Positions 1 through 7,420 of a stretch of 64,000 bases of DNA are shown here, in pieces. The stretch is from positions 605,758 through 669,757 of the forward strand of contig NZ_JQMP01000001.1 in assembly GCF_000744775.1 (NCBI RefSeq), read 5' to 3'. The notes beneath the pieces are model-generated. The model worked only from the letters and a program-made list of their open reading frames with translations. It did no database searches and was not told where the DNA came from. A program made the translations under genes and the position numbers. Source of the stretch: Thermorudis peleae. Lineage in GTDB: Bacteria; Chloroflexota; Chloroflexia; Thermomicrobiales; Thermomicrobiaceae. How positions within the stretch are numbered: position 1 is the stretch's first letter; each line of letters starts with the position of its first letter.

Positions 1-1
1 G

Positions 2-91
2 CGCGCAGTTGAGCACAACCGTGAGCATATTGGTCAAGCGCTCCTGACCCGTCAGCTTTACGAACAGCACGCTGCGGCACGATCCGAATAA
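2..91 (+). CDS. C-terminal fragment of an unrecognised protein (5' end outside window)
   Basis: The reading frame is open from the window edge and ends at TAA after 29 residues. The tail is helical and charged, ending in AAARSE. It is followed about 60 bases later by the stop of the convergent GntR gene, which fits a real gene end. No family can be named from so short a tail. It could also be a chance open frame. Confidence 0.4.
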   Translation, partial: RAVEHNREHIGQALLTRQLYEQHAAARSE

Positions 92-149
92 GCACATCGG
101 ACAGTGCTACCGGCGTGCTCTGTATTGAGGTCGCTCACGCTGGTGTCAC

Positions 150-914
150 TCAACTGGACGCAGCTTCGTCGAGTGATTCCGGCGGCATCGTAAAGAAGAG
201 CTCACGGACATCAGTCTCAAAGCGCTCGAGATGTCTGCTCATCGCCTCTCGTGCCGCTACCGGGTCGCCAGCCATGATGGCAGCGTACACATCCTCATGA
301 CCACGATGGGAAAGTCGGCCACGATTGGGGATCTGACTGGTGAGTTGCCAGCCGTGACGGAGGACAGCGACAAGAGGGCGGCGAGCTTCACGTAAGAGGC
401 GATTGTGCGCAGCCTGCATGATTGCCTCATGAAAGGCAAGGTCGAGCTCGATATACTGTGCAGCGTTGTCCAACGCTTGCCGCATGGCAGTAATGAGCTC
501 AGTGAGCGTCTGTTGGTCGTGCTCATCACGGCGGAGCGCGGCAAGTTCTGCGGCGTTGGTTTCTAGAATGCGACGAAGCTCGAGAATTTCTTGCAGGACC
601 TCGCGACCTTGCCCTGCGCGAAGCGACTCGAACAGGACAAGGGGGTCGAGGTAGTCCCATTGCTCAGGAGGTTGAATCCACATACCGCTACCATGACGCA
701 CTGTAACGAGCCGCTTGGCCGCGAGCACTCGCACCGCTTCGCGGATCACCGTTCGGCTTACACCGAACTGGCGAGCCAACTCTGGCTCCGTTGGCAGGCT
801 TGTCCCCGGTGGGAGTGTGCCGCTAGTGATAAGCTGTGTGAGTTGCTGGACAACACGCTCGTGCAGACGCTGCTGGCGAACTGGACGCACCGTGCCCGAC
901 GATGTCAGTTCCAT
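150..914 (-). CDS. GntR-family transcriptional regulator, FadR/FCD subgroup
   Basis: Predicted 254-residue one-component repressor. An N-terminal winged helix (about residues 13-80, with the typical LPTEPELARQFGVSRTVIREA recognition region) is followed by an all-helical FCD ligand domain (about 90-235). The FCD metal/ligand residues are plausible in ELDLAFHEAIM and in the later RGHEDVYAAI and SRHLERFE segments. I chose the internal ATG at 914 because GGAGG lies 7 bases upstream; an ATG 15 bases further up has no good ribosome site. FCD regulators usually sense small organic acids and control adjacent catabolic genes. Here the only co-directional neighbour is alanine racemase, so the ligand is unknown. 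Confidence 0.9.
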   Translation of the reverse strand: MELTSSGTVRPVRQQRLHERVVQQLTQLITSGTLPPGTSLPTEPELARQFGVSRTVIREAVRVLAAKRLVTVRHGSGMWIQPPEQWDYLDPLVLFESLRAGQGREVLQEILELRRILETNAAELAALRRDEHDQQTLTELITAMRQALDNAAQYIELDLAFHEAIMQAAHNRLLREARRPLVAVLRHGWQLTSQIPNRGRLSHRGHEDVYAAIMAGDPVAAREAMSRHLERFETDVRELFFTMPPESLDEAASS

Positions 915-1153
915 CAGTTGTACCTCCATCTCTCCACTGGTTCCCGCTGGCCAAAATTCGGGAAAGCCTCTCTGAGAGTATGCCTGAGGGCGTCCGAAAT
1001 CGTGGACGGCGTGCAGAGTGCGAAGCTGCTACGCCATTGATATGGTCATCAGGAGAGCATGATACGTATTAGGGGCCACGGAGGCAAGCGATGTCCGTTG
1101 CGCTTCGGTCTGGCCTCTGCGCTCAATGACGAAACGCTGACTGCGTTGACTTG
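915..1153. other. Intergenic region upstream of the GntR gene
   Basis: About 240 bases between the alanine racemase stop and the GntR start, both on the minus strand. I see no tRNA, no strong terminator and no convincing sigma-70 hexamer pair. It presumably holds the regulator's promoter. Confidence 0.4.
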
Positions 1154-2596
1154 CTATGACGATGGGGGAAGCGGTACTGGATCAGCAGTGAATGCAACAG
1201 TGCCATGCATATCGCTGAGGGCAACGACGAGGCCATTACGGATAAAGAGGCGGGGAACTCGTGCTGCGAGCGCGGTGACGATTTCGTACGGAATCGTGTC
1301 AGCCAGGATAGCTGCGTCCTCGGCTGTCATTGCTCCTGCTCTGCCATCCCCGAGGACGAGTACGTCGTCGCCAATCCGTACACCACATGCTGCTGTCATA
1401 GCCTGTGCCGGACCCTGCTTCCCGTCTCGTGATGCGTGGCTACGTTCAGGTTCCGGCATGTCTTGTGACACGCTCTCGTTGCGGTCTGGGTGTGGGGCCG
1501 AAGACTGAGGCAGTCGTGTTGCGTGCTGGGTTGCCTCAAACGCAAGGGAACCAGCTGTATCCAAATCGTCCAGGTGCTGCAAGGGAGCAGGCAGCTCAAT
1601 AATCGTCTGGTCCATGCAGATGCGGCCGCGGATGGGGCAGCGTTGCCCATGGGTTGCCATCCAGCCACGATTTGAGAGCGCCCGGAGTAGTCCGTCACCA
1701 TAGCCGATTGGGACAAGTGCACATAACATCGGCCGATCAGCGATGAATGCTGGACCGTAGGAAATCCCTTCTCCTGGTTGCACGCGGAATACACGGGCAA
1801 CACGACTCCAAAGCTGCAGCGCTGGACGCACGCCCTCTGGCACGGGGACGTCAGGTGACGGCGACAAGCCATAAAGTGCTATACCGCAGCGAGCTAGTCG
1901 TTGTCCTGGCAGACTTGCATCGCCAAGTAATCCCTGGATCGTTGCGGCACTATTTGCTTGGTGAACCGTCTCAGGCACAATGCCAGCATCAGCAAGTTGC
2001 TGCCGGACAGTCCTGAATCGCTCGACTTGTTTGCGGAGTAACGACGAGCCAGGGGCATCGGCTGACGCAAAATGCGTAAAGAGCCCGGCCAGTCTTGTCT
2101 CTGGCGTGGAAACGATAGCATGCGCAACATCAAGGGCGATGGCAGGTTCCACGCCAAAGCGATGCATTCCCGTGTCAACTTTGAGGTGGACCGCAGCTTG
2201 CCGGCCTACCTGTCGCGCAGCAGCTTGCACGACGTGCACGTCTTCAAGCGATCCGACAGCGAGCTGCACATTGGCCTGGAGCGCTGATGCAACCCGGGCA
2301 TAGTTTGGCGGACCGAGGACGACAATGGGCGCTGTGATTCCCGCTTCACGGAGCACCAAGCCCTCTTCGATCCGCGCGACACCGAGCCAGGTTGCCCCAC
2401 CATCGAGAAACGCTCGTGCACATGGCACCAGTCCGTGCCCATAGGCATTCGCCTTAACGACGGCCATCAGTGCGGTATCGGCTGGAAGGCGAGCGCGGAA
2501 CGTAGCAGCGTTTGCTGCAAGACGATCAAGATCGATGACCGCATGCGTGCCAGTTCTCGCGGCAGCCACGCGTGCCTCCGGGGTCAATTCATCCAC
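1154..2596 (-). CDS. alr: Alanine racemase with an unusual insert in the C-terminal domain
   Basis: PLP-dependent racemase making D-alanine for peptidoglycan in the cytoplasm. The PLP lysine motif VVKANAYGHG lies near residue 50, substrate-loop motifs HLKVDTGMHRFG and HQANSAATI follow, and the catalytic tyrosine region GEGISYGPAF plus RICMDQ mark the C-terminal beta domain. Length is 480 residues against about 370-390 for the family. The excess lies between RICMDQTIIELP and GVRIGDDVLVLG, a polar stretch of roughly 60-70 residues rich in Ser, Pro, Gln and His that looks disordered. The frame stays open across it, so it is an in-frame insert. The gene follows the receiver-membrane fusion gene by 42 bases and may be cotranscribed. 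Confidence 0.93.
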   Translation of the reverse strand: MDELTPEARVAAARTGTHAVIDLDRLAANAATFRARLPADTALMAVVKANAYGHGLVPCARAFLDGGATWLGVARIEEGLVLREAGITAPIVVLGPPNYARVASALQANVQLAVGSLEDVHVVQAAARQVGRQAAVHLKVDTGMHRFGVEPAIALDVAHAIVSTPETRLAGLFTHFASADAPGSSLLRKQVERFRTVRQQLADAGIVPETVHQANSAATIQGLLGDASLPGQRLARCGIALYGLSPSPDVPVPEGVRPALQLWSRVARVFRVQPGEGISYGPAFIADRPMLCALVPIGYGDGLLRALSNRGWMATHGQRCPIRGRICMDQTIIELPAPLQHLDDLDTAGSLAFEATQHATRLPQSSAPHPDRNESVSQDMPEPERSHASRDGKQGPAQAMTAACGVRIGDDVLVLGDGRAGAMTAEDAAILADTIPYEIVTALAARVPRLFIRNGLVVALSDMHGTVAFTADPVPLPPSS

Positions 2597-2638
2597 AAGC
2601 TGCTTCTCCCCTTCCCCTGGCCCTGTTCCTGCGTGCCA

Positions 2639-5158
2639 TTATGCGCGCGTTGGCCGGAAGAGTGCGAGGAGTGCGATAACCAGCGCACACCAGCCGAGAA
2701 CGATGGGCGCATTTGGTAATTCACCTGCTGCAGTGTAGGCAATGATGAGCGTTGCCACGATGATGGCTGCCTGGCGCCCCCGTGCGCTACCCGTTATCCG
2801 ACCAATTGCGAGTACTGTGGTAGCCAGGATTGCCGCTGCGATTGAGGGGTCACTCACTGCCACGTGTGCGGGCAAGAGCGTCAGGCCAAGCTGTGTAGGG
2901 GCGAGTACAGTGCGAAACGCTTGGACAAGCGCCAGTCCACCTGCAAGGGCTGCTGGAATCCACAATGATGAGATGCGAACAAGGCGTCTGCGTCCTAATG
3001 GCCAAGCCGCTCTTCCTAACCAACTCCGGCAGGCTACGGCAGTAGCGAGGAAGGCAAGCCCAGCTCGCACGGCGAGCAGCGAGAGACCATTTAAGGCGGT
3101 AGATGACACCAAAATTGCGACGAAAAATGCGAGCGTCGCTGTTGCGGCCTGGATGTTGGCGGCATCCACGAGGAGGCTCACTGTGCAGAGCGCGGCGATG
3201 ATCGCGACCCCTTCAGCAAGAACGAGTGATGAAGCGGGTGTGCCGGTCAGGAGAACGTGCGACAGGTCAAAGAGAAGCAAATGCCCGAGTGCAAGAGCCC
3301 CGAGAACAAGGCTTCCCCAACCGCTCGGCCGGTGGTGATATGTGCCATAGTTCCAGGCTAAGAGCACCGCTAAGGCTGCCCAACCGATGGTGGCCAACGG
3401 TCCAGGAACAGCGAGCGCAAAACTGAAGGCGAGCATGCCAATACCGAGTGCGCCGGGAAGTATGGTACGGGAGCTCGCCAAGTCTTCGTGTCGAATGAGC
3501 ATGCCGCAAAGTCCGCATTGGGCAAGCCCGAGGACAGCAAGGAACGTGCCGCGGGCAGCAGTTGGGTTGTTGACAAGTGCTGTCATCCCGATCAGCGCAA
3601 CCAAAAGTGGAGTGGCAACGCTAACCAGCAGCGTGCTCGCAGCATTGCGTTGCGGTGCTGTCGAGCTGCTGCCGAGGATAACGAGGGCTTCTGTAAGCCA
3701 AAATGCAGCGAGGACTGCCAGCACATGCTTTGCCGCCTGTCCAGTGTATGTTGCCCAGCTCAGTTGGGAAACAATAGCGAGCAAGGCGAGGAGCCCAACC
3801 CATGACCATCGCCGACGCCAGCTTATCAGGATGCCAATCACCAGCGCTCCAAACAGTGCTGCGAGTGCAAGCACGCTCAGGGGTGGACCTGGAAGGGTTG
3901 CCGGAGTGAGCAGCAGTGCAGCAAGTCCAGCGCCAGCAAGGGGCTCGTGGTTTTTCCAGAGACCAGTGCTAAGCGCAAGAGCGGCAAATCCCCAGAGGAG
4001 GAGCAGTCCAGTTGCTGGTAGGAGGAGCCCTGTCAAGCGCATGCCAGTAGCGACCCATGCTGCCCCAACAAGCAAGCCAAGTGCGATTTCTACCGTGCTC
4101 CGCATCGCCCGATGCACGGATGCTGTCGCAATGCCACCGGCGAGTACCAACCCGGCAGCCGTAAGCCCGAGTGCGAGTTGCGTCAGCGGGGGAATCGCTG
4201 GCCACCCCAATGCTATTCCCAGCATTCCGCCTGCTAGGGCCACGAAGAGCAAGTCGATCCAGCGCACCCACGTTATCCAGTGCCGTAGCTGCTCGGAGCG
4301 TGCATGCGGAGAAGCAACTCCTCGCGATGCCATGTCACGGATTCCTGAAACCGGTGGGGATTGCATAGACTCGATGGCCTGGCTTGGTGAGGAGAGTGCT
4401 TCAACGGCTGCCGTTGGCGCGCTGTTATTGGGCCCGCTCCCGAGAAGCCCGCGCTTTGCGAGCACACGCTCGAGTTGGACTTCGAGCAACTGAAGTTGCT
4501 CATTGAGCATTTGCTCAATTTCCTGCTCGGTTAGCGTGAGGAGCGGCAACGTGTTGTCGGTCTGGTGGAACGTGATCGCAGGCGGTGTTGGTGCTGAAAC
4601 CATCGGTTGGGTAACCGAATCAAGAGAAGAATTTGCAGGCTCTGGGAGCTTGCTAGGGGAATGCAGTGTTGCGTTATTCGGAGGTACAGGCTCATCGGTT
4701 ATTGGCGGAGACGAAGGCAGCGCGGAGCCATCGGCGGCGGCATGGTGAATTGCTTGAAAGAGCTCCTCAGAGCGGGCATGTTTGACGAAATAGTTCCGTG
4801 CTCCTGCGTCTCGTGCCTGGCGTTCCAAGAAAGCATTGTCATGCATCGTCAACATGATGACGTGGACGGACGGAAAGAGTTCATGAATCTGCTCTGTTGC
4901 CCGTATGCCATCCATTCCTGGCATGGTAATGTCCATCAGGACGACATCGGGCTGAAGCACCCGTACCTGGCTAAGTGCTTCCTGCCCGGTGGCTGCCTCA
5001 CCAACGACTTCGAGCCGGTGATCAGACTGGAGCAGTTGGCGCAATCCTTCGCGGAACAGGTCGTGGTCATCGACGATAAGAACACGAATCCGCCGGTCAT
5101 TCGGGTCAGGAGGCGCGGATTGGTGCTGGTGCGCTAGAGTCTGCTGGTTGCTCGCCAT
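2639..5158 (-). CDS. Response-regulator receiver domain fused to a large polytopic membrane protein
   Basis: 839 residues. Residues about 24-145 form a NarL-like receiver: acidic pair D30/D31, phospho-acceptor D76 in VVLMDITMPGMDG, T104 and K126 (YFVKHA). There is no HTH output domain. A long Pro/Ser/Thr linker contains a short amphipathic helix (TEQEIEQMLNEQLQLLEVQLERV). From about residue 295 the rest is a run of perhaps 18-20 hydrophobic segments separated by short loops, reminiscent of DUF2339-type membrane proteins, which also carry a coiled coil before many TM helices. A receiver tethered to such a membrane domain is rare. Start 5158 is supported by GAGGAA just upstream. Function unknown; a cognate kinase is not adjacent. 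Confidence 0.85.
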   Translation of the reverse strand: MASNQQTLAHQHQSAPPDPNDRRIRVLIVDDHDLFREGLRQLLQSDHRLEVVGEAATGQEALSQVRVLQPDVVLMDITMPGMDGIRATEQIHELFPSVHVIMLTMHDNAFLERQARDAGARNYFVKHARSEELFQAIHHAAADGSALPSSPPITDEPVPPNNATLHSPSKLPEPANSSLDSVTQPMVSAPTPPAITFHQTDNTLPLLTLTEQEIEQMLNEQLQLLEVQLERVLAKRGLLGSGPNNSAPTAAVEALSSPSQAIESMQSPPVSGIRDMASRGVASPHARSEQLRHWITWVRWIDLLFVALAGGMLGIALGWPAIPPLTQLALGLTAAGLVLAGGIATASVHRAMRSTVEIALGLLVGAAWVATGMRLTGLLLPATGLLLLWGFAALALSTGLWKNHEPLAGAGLAALLLTPATLPGPPLSVLALAALFGALVIGILISWRRRWSWVGLLALLAIVSQLSWATYTGQAAKHVLAVLAAFWLTEALVILGSSSTAPQRNAASTLLVSVATPLLVALIGMTALVNNPTAARGTFLAVLGLAQCGLCGMLIRHEDLASSRTILPGALGIGMLAFSFALAVPGPLATIGWAALAVLLAWNYGTYHHRPSGWGSLVLGALALGHLLLFDLSHVLLTGTPASSLVLAEGVAIIAALCTVSLLVDAANIQAATATLAFFVAILVSSTALNGLSLLAVRAGLAFLATAVACRSWLGRAAWPLGRRRLVRISSLWIPAALAGGLALVQAFRTVLAPTQLGLTLLPAHVAVSDPSIAAAILATTVLAIGRITGSARGRQAAIIVATLIIAYTAAGELPNAPIVLGWCALVIALLALFRPTRA

Positions 5159-5640
5159 GGTTCCTCAGCCTAGCCAGGAGGATATGCCTCACGTAGCGGC
5201 CCTCTCAGGTACTGGGTACCGTGTATTCTCGCATGTCCTGTTGATCCTGGGCAGGGGCAAGCGAGGGCAGAGGAGTGAACATCCTAGGTCGCCCAGACCC
5301 CGTCATGCCTCATCGATGACAGGAGCAAAATATAAACTGGAAAACCGTAGGCAGCGTTTGCTGCCGCTCCATAGGCTAGGCCAACTGCACAATCGCACTG
5401 GGTTGGCCAGAAGAGGGTGTTGTCTCATGACTAGAGCCTTGGGCCACCGCATCGGAGTGAGCGTATGAGCCACAGCGGCTCTGGTCAGTCCCCCAGTAGT
5501 GTTCCATGCTACGAGGTCGAGCATGCTCAGCGTCACAGACAGTAGAAGTCCCTTGAGTGTCCATCCGGTACCGGCGCTCGCCCGATCGGTGGCCAGGGCA
5601 GGTGGCTCCACAACGCGCAGTCGTCGGCAGGAAGAGAGCG
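5159..5640. other. 480-base region without a convincing gene
   Basis: Lies between two minus-strand genes. Read on the minus strand it has a small hairpin (GGCAGC-AAAC-GCTGCC, 5350-5365) followed by TTTT, which could end transcripts from the proline-racemase-family gene. Just after it comes an AT-rich TATATT element that could be a -10 for the receiver-fusion gene. An inverted repeat GGTAC-TGG-GTACC is at 5208-5220, and GGCCAAC/GTTGGCC arms lie at 5379-5385 and 5402-5408. Short open frames here have no ribosome sites or recognisable families. Confidence 0.4.
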
Positions 5641-6684
5641 CTAGAGCGTAAAACCAGCGGGAAACGGGTCGTCATCGCGCAAGACGAGCGTGCCGATGCC
5701 CATACAGTAGGACATCGTCGAAATTTCGGAGACAACGCCGTCATCGCCAGCTGCAATCGCGCGCGCAGTAAAGCGCAAACCGAGCGGGCTCTCGTGATAG
5801 TACGGGGTTCCAAGTGGCAGCTGGCCCTTTGTTGTCAAGAGCGCAACGTGGGCTGCAGTGCCAGTCCCGGAAGGCGTCCGTCCCATTGTCTGTGGGGCGT
5901 AGAAGTTCGCGACCCGTGCTCCTGCTGGCGGGGTTGTAGCATTGGGTGGTAGTGGCTGGCCATGCGCGTCAACGTCCTCGAAGATCGTGACGAGGTCAAC
6001 TGGTCGTCCTTGTTCAATGCCGGGAATGTCAGCTCGCAATTGGCGACGTGCAGCTTGCCACAGCGCTGTGCCAGCGTCGAGCAGCTGCTGTCGTGTTGTT
6101 GGATCGTCAAGTGGGTGAAGGGCGATGCCGAGCGCAGCGGCGGGCACGAAGGCATAGAGCAACCCACCCCAGGCCAATTCGACGGCAAGATTACCGAATG
6201 CTTCGGCCTGAAGAGAGGCCTGGCCAAGCGCAAATGTCCGCCCGCTTTCCATTGTGACAGCACGAACGCGGCCGCTACCGAGCGTTACTCGCACGGGCAC
6301 TACCCCAAGCACCGTGTCAAGCCGTAGCGTCAGATCTCCATCCTCGATCTCCCGCGGTACCAGGCCACTTTCAACGAGCGCAACTGCGACACTAAACGTT
6401 GAGTCGCCACATGCGTCGAAATAGCCATCAGGATGAATGAAGATCACGCCGGCGTGGCTGCCAGGTGTCACCGGATCAGTAACGAATGCGCCAAGCATGT
6501 TGCGATGCCCACGCGGTTCGCGGCAGACGAGCGCGCGTAGGTTGTCATAATGTTCAGCGAGGTATGCCTGTTTCTCTGCCATGGTGCGCCCAGGCAAGGG
6601 TGGGCAGCCAGCGACGACAACTCGCGTCGCTTGCCCGTGGTGATAGTCCCACACATGCAGTACATGTCGTGCGTGGCCAAACAT
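5641..6684 (-). CDS. Proline racemase / hydroxyproline epimerase-dehydratase family protein (Cys/Ser type)
   Basis: 347 residues with the two-lobed DapF/proline racemase fold signature. The first catalytic cysteine is present (DACGDST, where family members usually read MCGHG). The second motif reads GRTPSGTGTAAH, with Ser in place of the second catalytic Cys. In this family, replacement of one Cys by Ser or Thr is associated with trans-3-hydroxy-L-proline dehydratase rather than racemase activity, so dehydration is the better guess. The altered first motif makes even that uncertain. The start at 6684 is chosen because GGGAGGA lies just upstream; the frame extends 18 residues further without a ribosome site. 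Divergent to an unknown gene. Confidence 0.85.
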   Translation of the reverse strand: MFGHARHVLHVWDYHHGQATRVVVAGCPPLPGRTMAEKQAYLAEHYDNLRALVCREPRGHRNMLGAFVTDPVTPGSHAGVIFIHPDGYFDACGDSTFSVAVALVESGLVPREIEDGDLTLRLDTVLGVVPVRVTLGSGRVRAVTMESGRTFALGQASLQAEAFGNLAVELAWGGLLYAFVPAAALGIALHPLDDPTTRQQLLDAGTALWQAARRQLRADIPGIEQGRPVDLVTIFEDVDAHGQPLPPNATTPPAGARVANFYAPQTMGRTPSGTGTAAHVALLTTKGQLPLGTPYYHESPLGLRFTARAIAAGDDGVVSEISTMSYCMGIGTLVLRDDDPFPAGFTL

Positions 6685-6806
6685 CGATTCCTCCCTTTCC
6701 TCGGGCCGGATCGTATGCCAGCTGTCGTAACAGTGCAATGCTTGTCATGTTCTGCCGTGCACAGTAGCCTGCCCAAGAGGTGACGTCGATTGCGGGAGGA
6801 GACGCG

Positions 6807-7304
6807 ATGGCGTTTCAGGAAGAAGCAGATGTACGGGCCGTAGTGCCGCGTGATCCGTATGCCCGTGGCGTGGTGCCACCACAACCGTTTGCTGCCGTTG
6901 CTCCGGTTGAGGGTGAGTTTGTTGCCGTCATGCAGGTCACAATTCCAGAGCGAAATCTCCAGCTCGAGCACTATGGCTCGCGGGCGTTTCCTGAGGGGGC
7001 GATCGCCGAGCTTGTCGTAACTGACGAGCCCGAGGCACGGCCGGGCGTGCGTGTTCGGCAAGCCGCCTATCTTGGCTTCCTGCGTATTAGCCGGGGTGGT
7101 GTCGTCGTTGTTGGTGAGCGGTGTGTGCTTGCTGGCCAGCCGCTCGGACCAGTCGTCGGCTTCGATGCGAGCCACGAGCCAAATCACTACAGCATTGTCG
7201 TCCGTGGATCATTGCAGCATGGCGCTGAGCGTGGAGTGCAGCTTGGTCACCGTGTGGCTTTCTTGCTGACGTTTGGTTCGACAACGCATGCAGGAGGAGG
7301 ATGA
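6807..7304 (+). CDS. Conserved-looking unknown protein, divergent from the proline-racemase-family gene
   Basis: 165 residues, no signal peptide or membrane segment, rich in Val and Gly and beta-prone. A recognisable feature is the GVRVRQAAYLGFLRISRGGVV segment near the middle. The start is set at 6807 by GGGAGGA 6 bases upstream. I do not recognise the family. The head-to-head arrangement with the proline-racemase-family enzyme, only about 120 bases apart, hints at a shared regulatory region and perhaps a shared pathway, but this is inference. Confidence 0.7.
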   Translation: MAFQEEADVRAVVPRDPYARGVVPPQPFAAVAPVEGEFVAVMQVTIPERNLQLEHYGSRAFPEGAIAELVVTDEPEARPGVRVRQAAYLGFLRISRGGVVVVGERCVLAGQPLGPVVGFDASHEPNHYSIVVRGSLQHGAERGVQLGHRVAFLLTFGSTTHAGGG

Positions 7305-7362
7305 ACCTGCTACCACGTCTCTGGGACGCCAGGCGACAGCATCACAGGTCTAGAGGCAGGAG

Positions 7363-7400
7363 GGCAGGGGGAGTCCGCGCAAGGCGGATGCACCCCTGCC
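7363..7400. terminator. Hairpin between convergent genes
   Basis: Arms GGCAGGGG and CCCCTGCC enclose an inner stem (GTCCGC-GCAA-GGCGGA-like). It lies between the stops of the unknown plus-strand gene and the minus-strand permease, so it could serve both directions. There is no long T tract. Confidence 0.5.
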
Positions 7401-7420
7401 TGCTTCGTTCATTTGCGTGG

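Noticed and set aside
3387..4493. 368-residue plus-strand open frame
   Set aside because: Antisense shadow of the membrane part of the receiver fusion; Ser/Arg/Pro-rich as expected from a hydrophobic gene read backwards.
5303..5611. 102-residue minus-strand open frame in the gene-free stretch
   Set aside because: No ribosome site, overlaps other open frames, composition not convincing.
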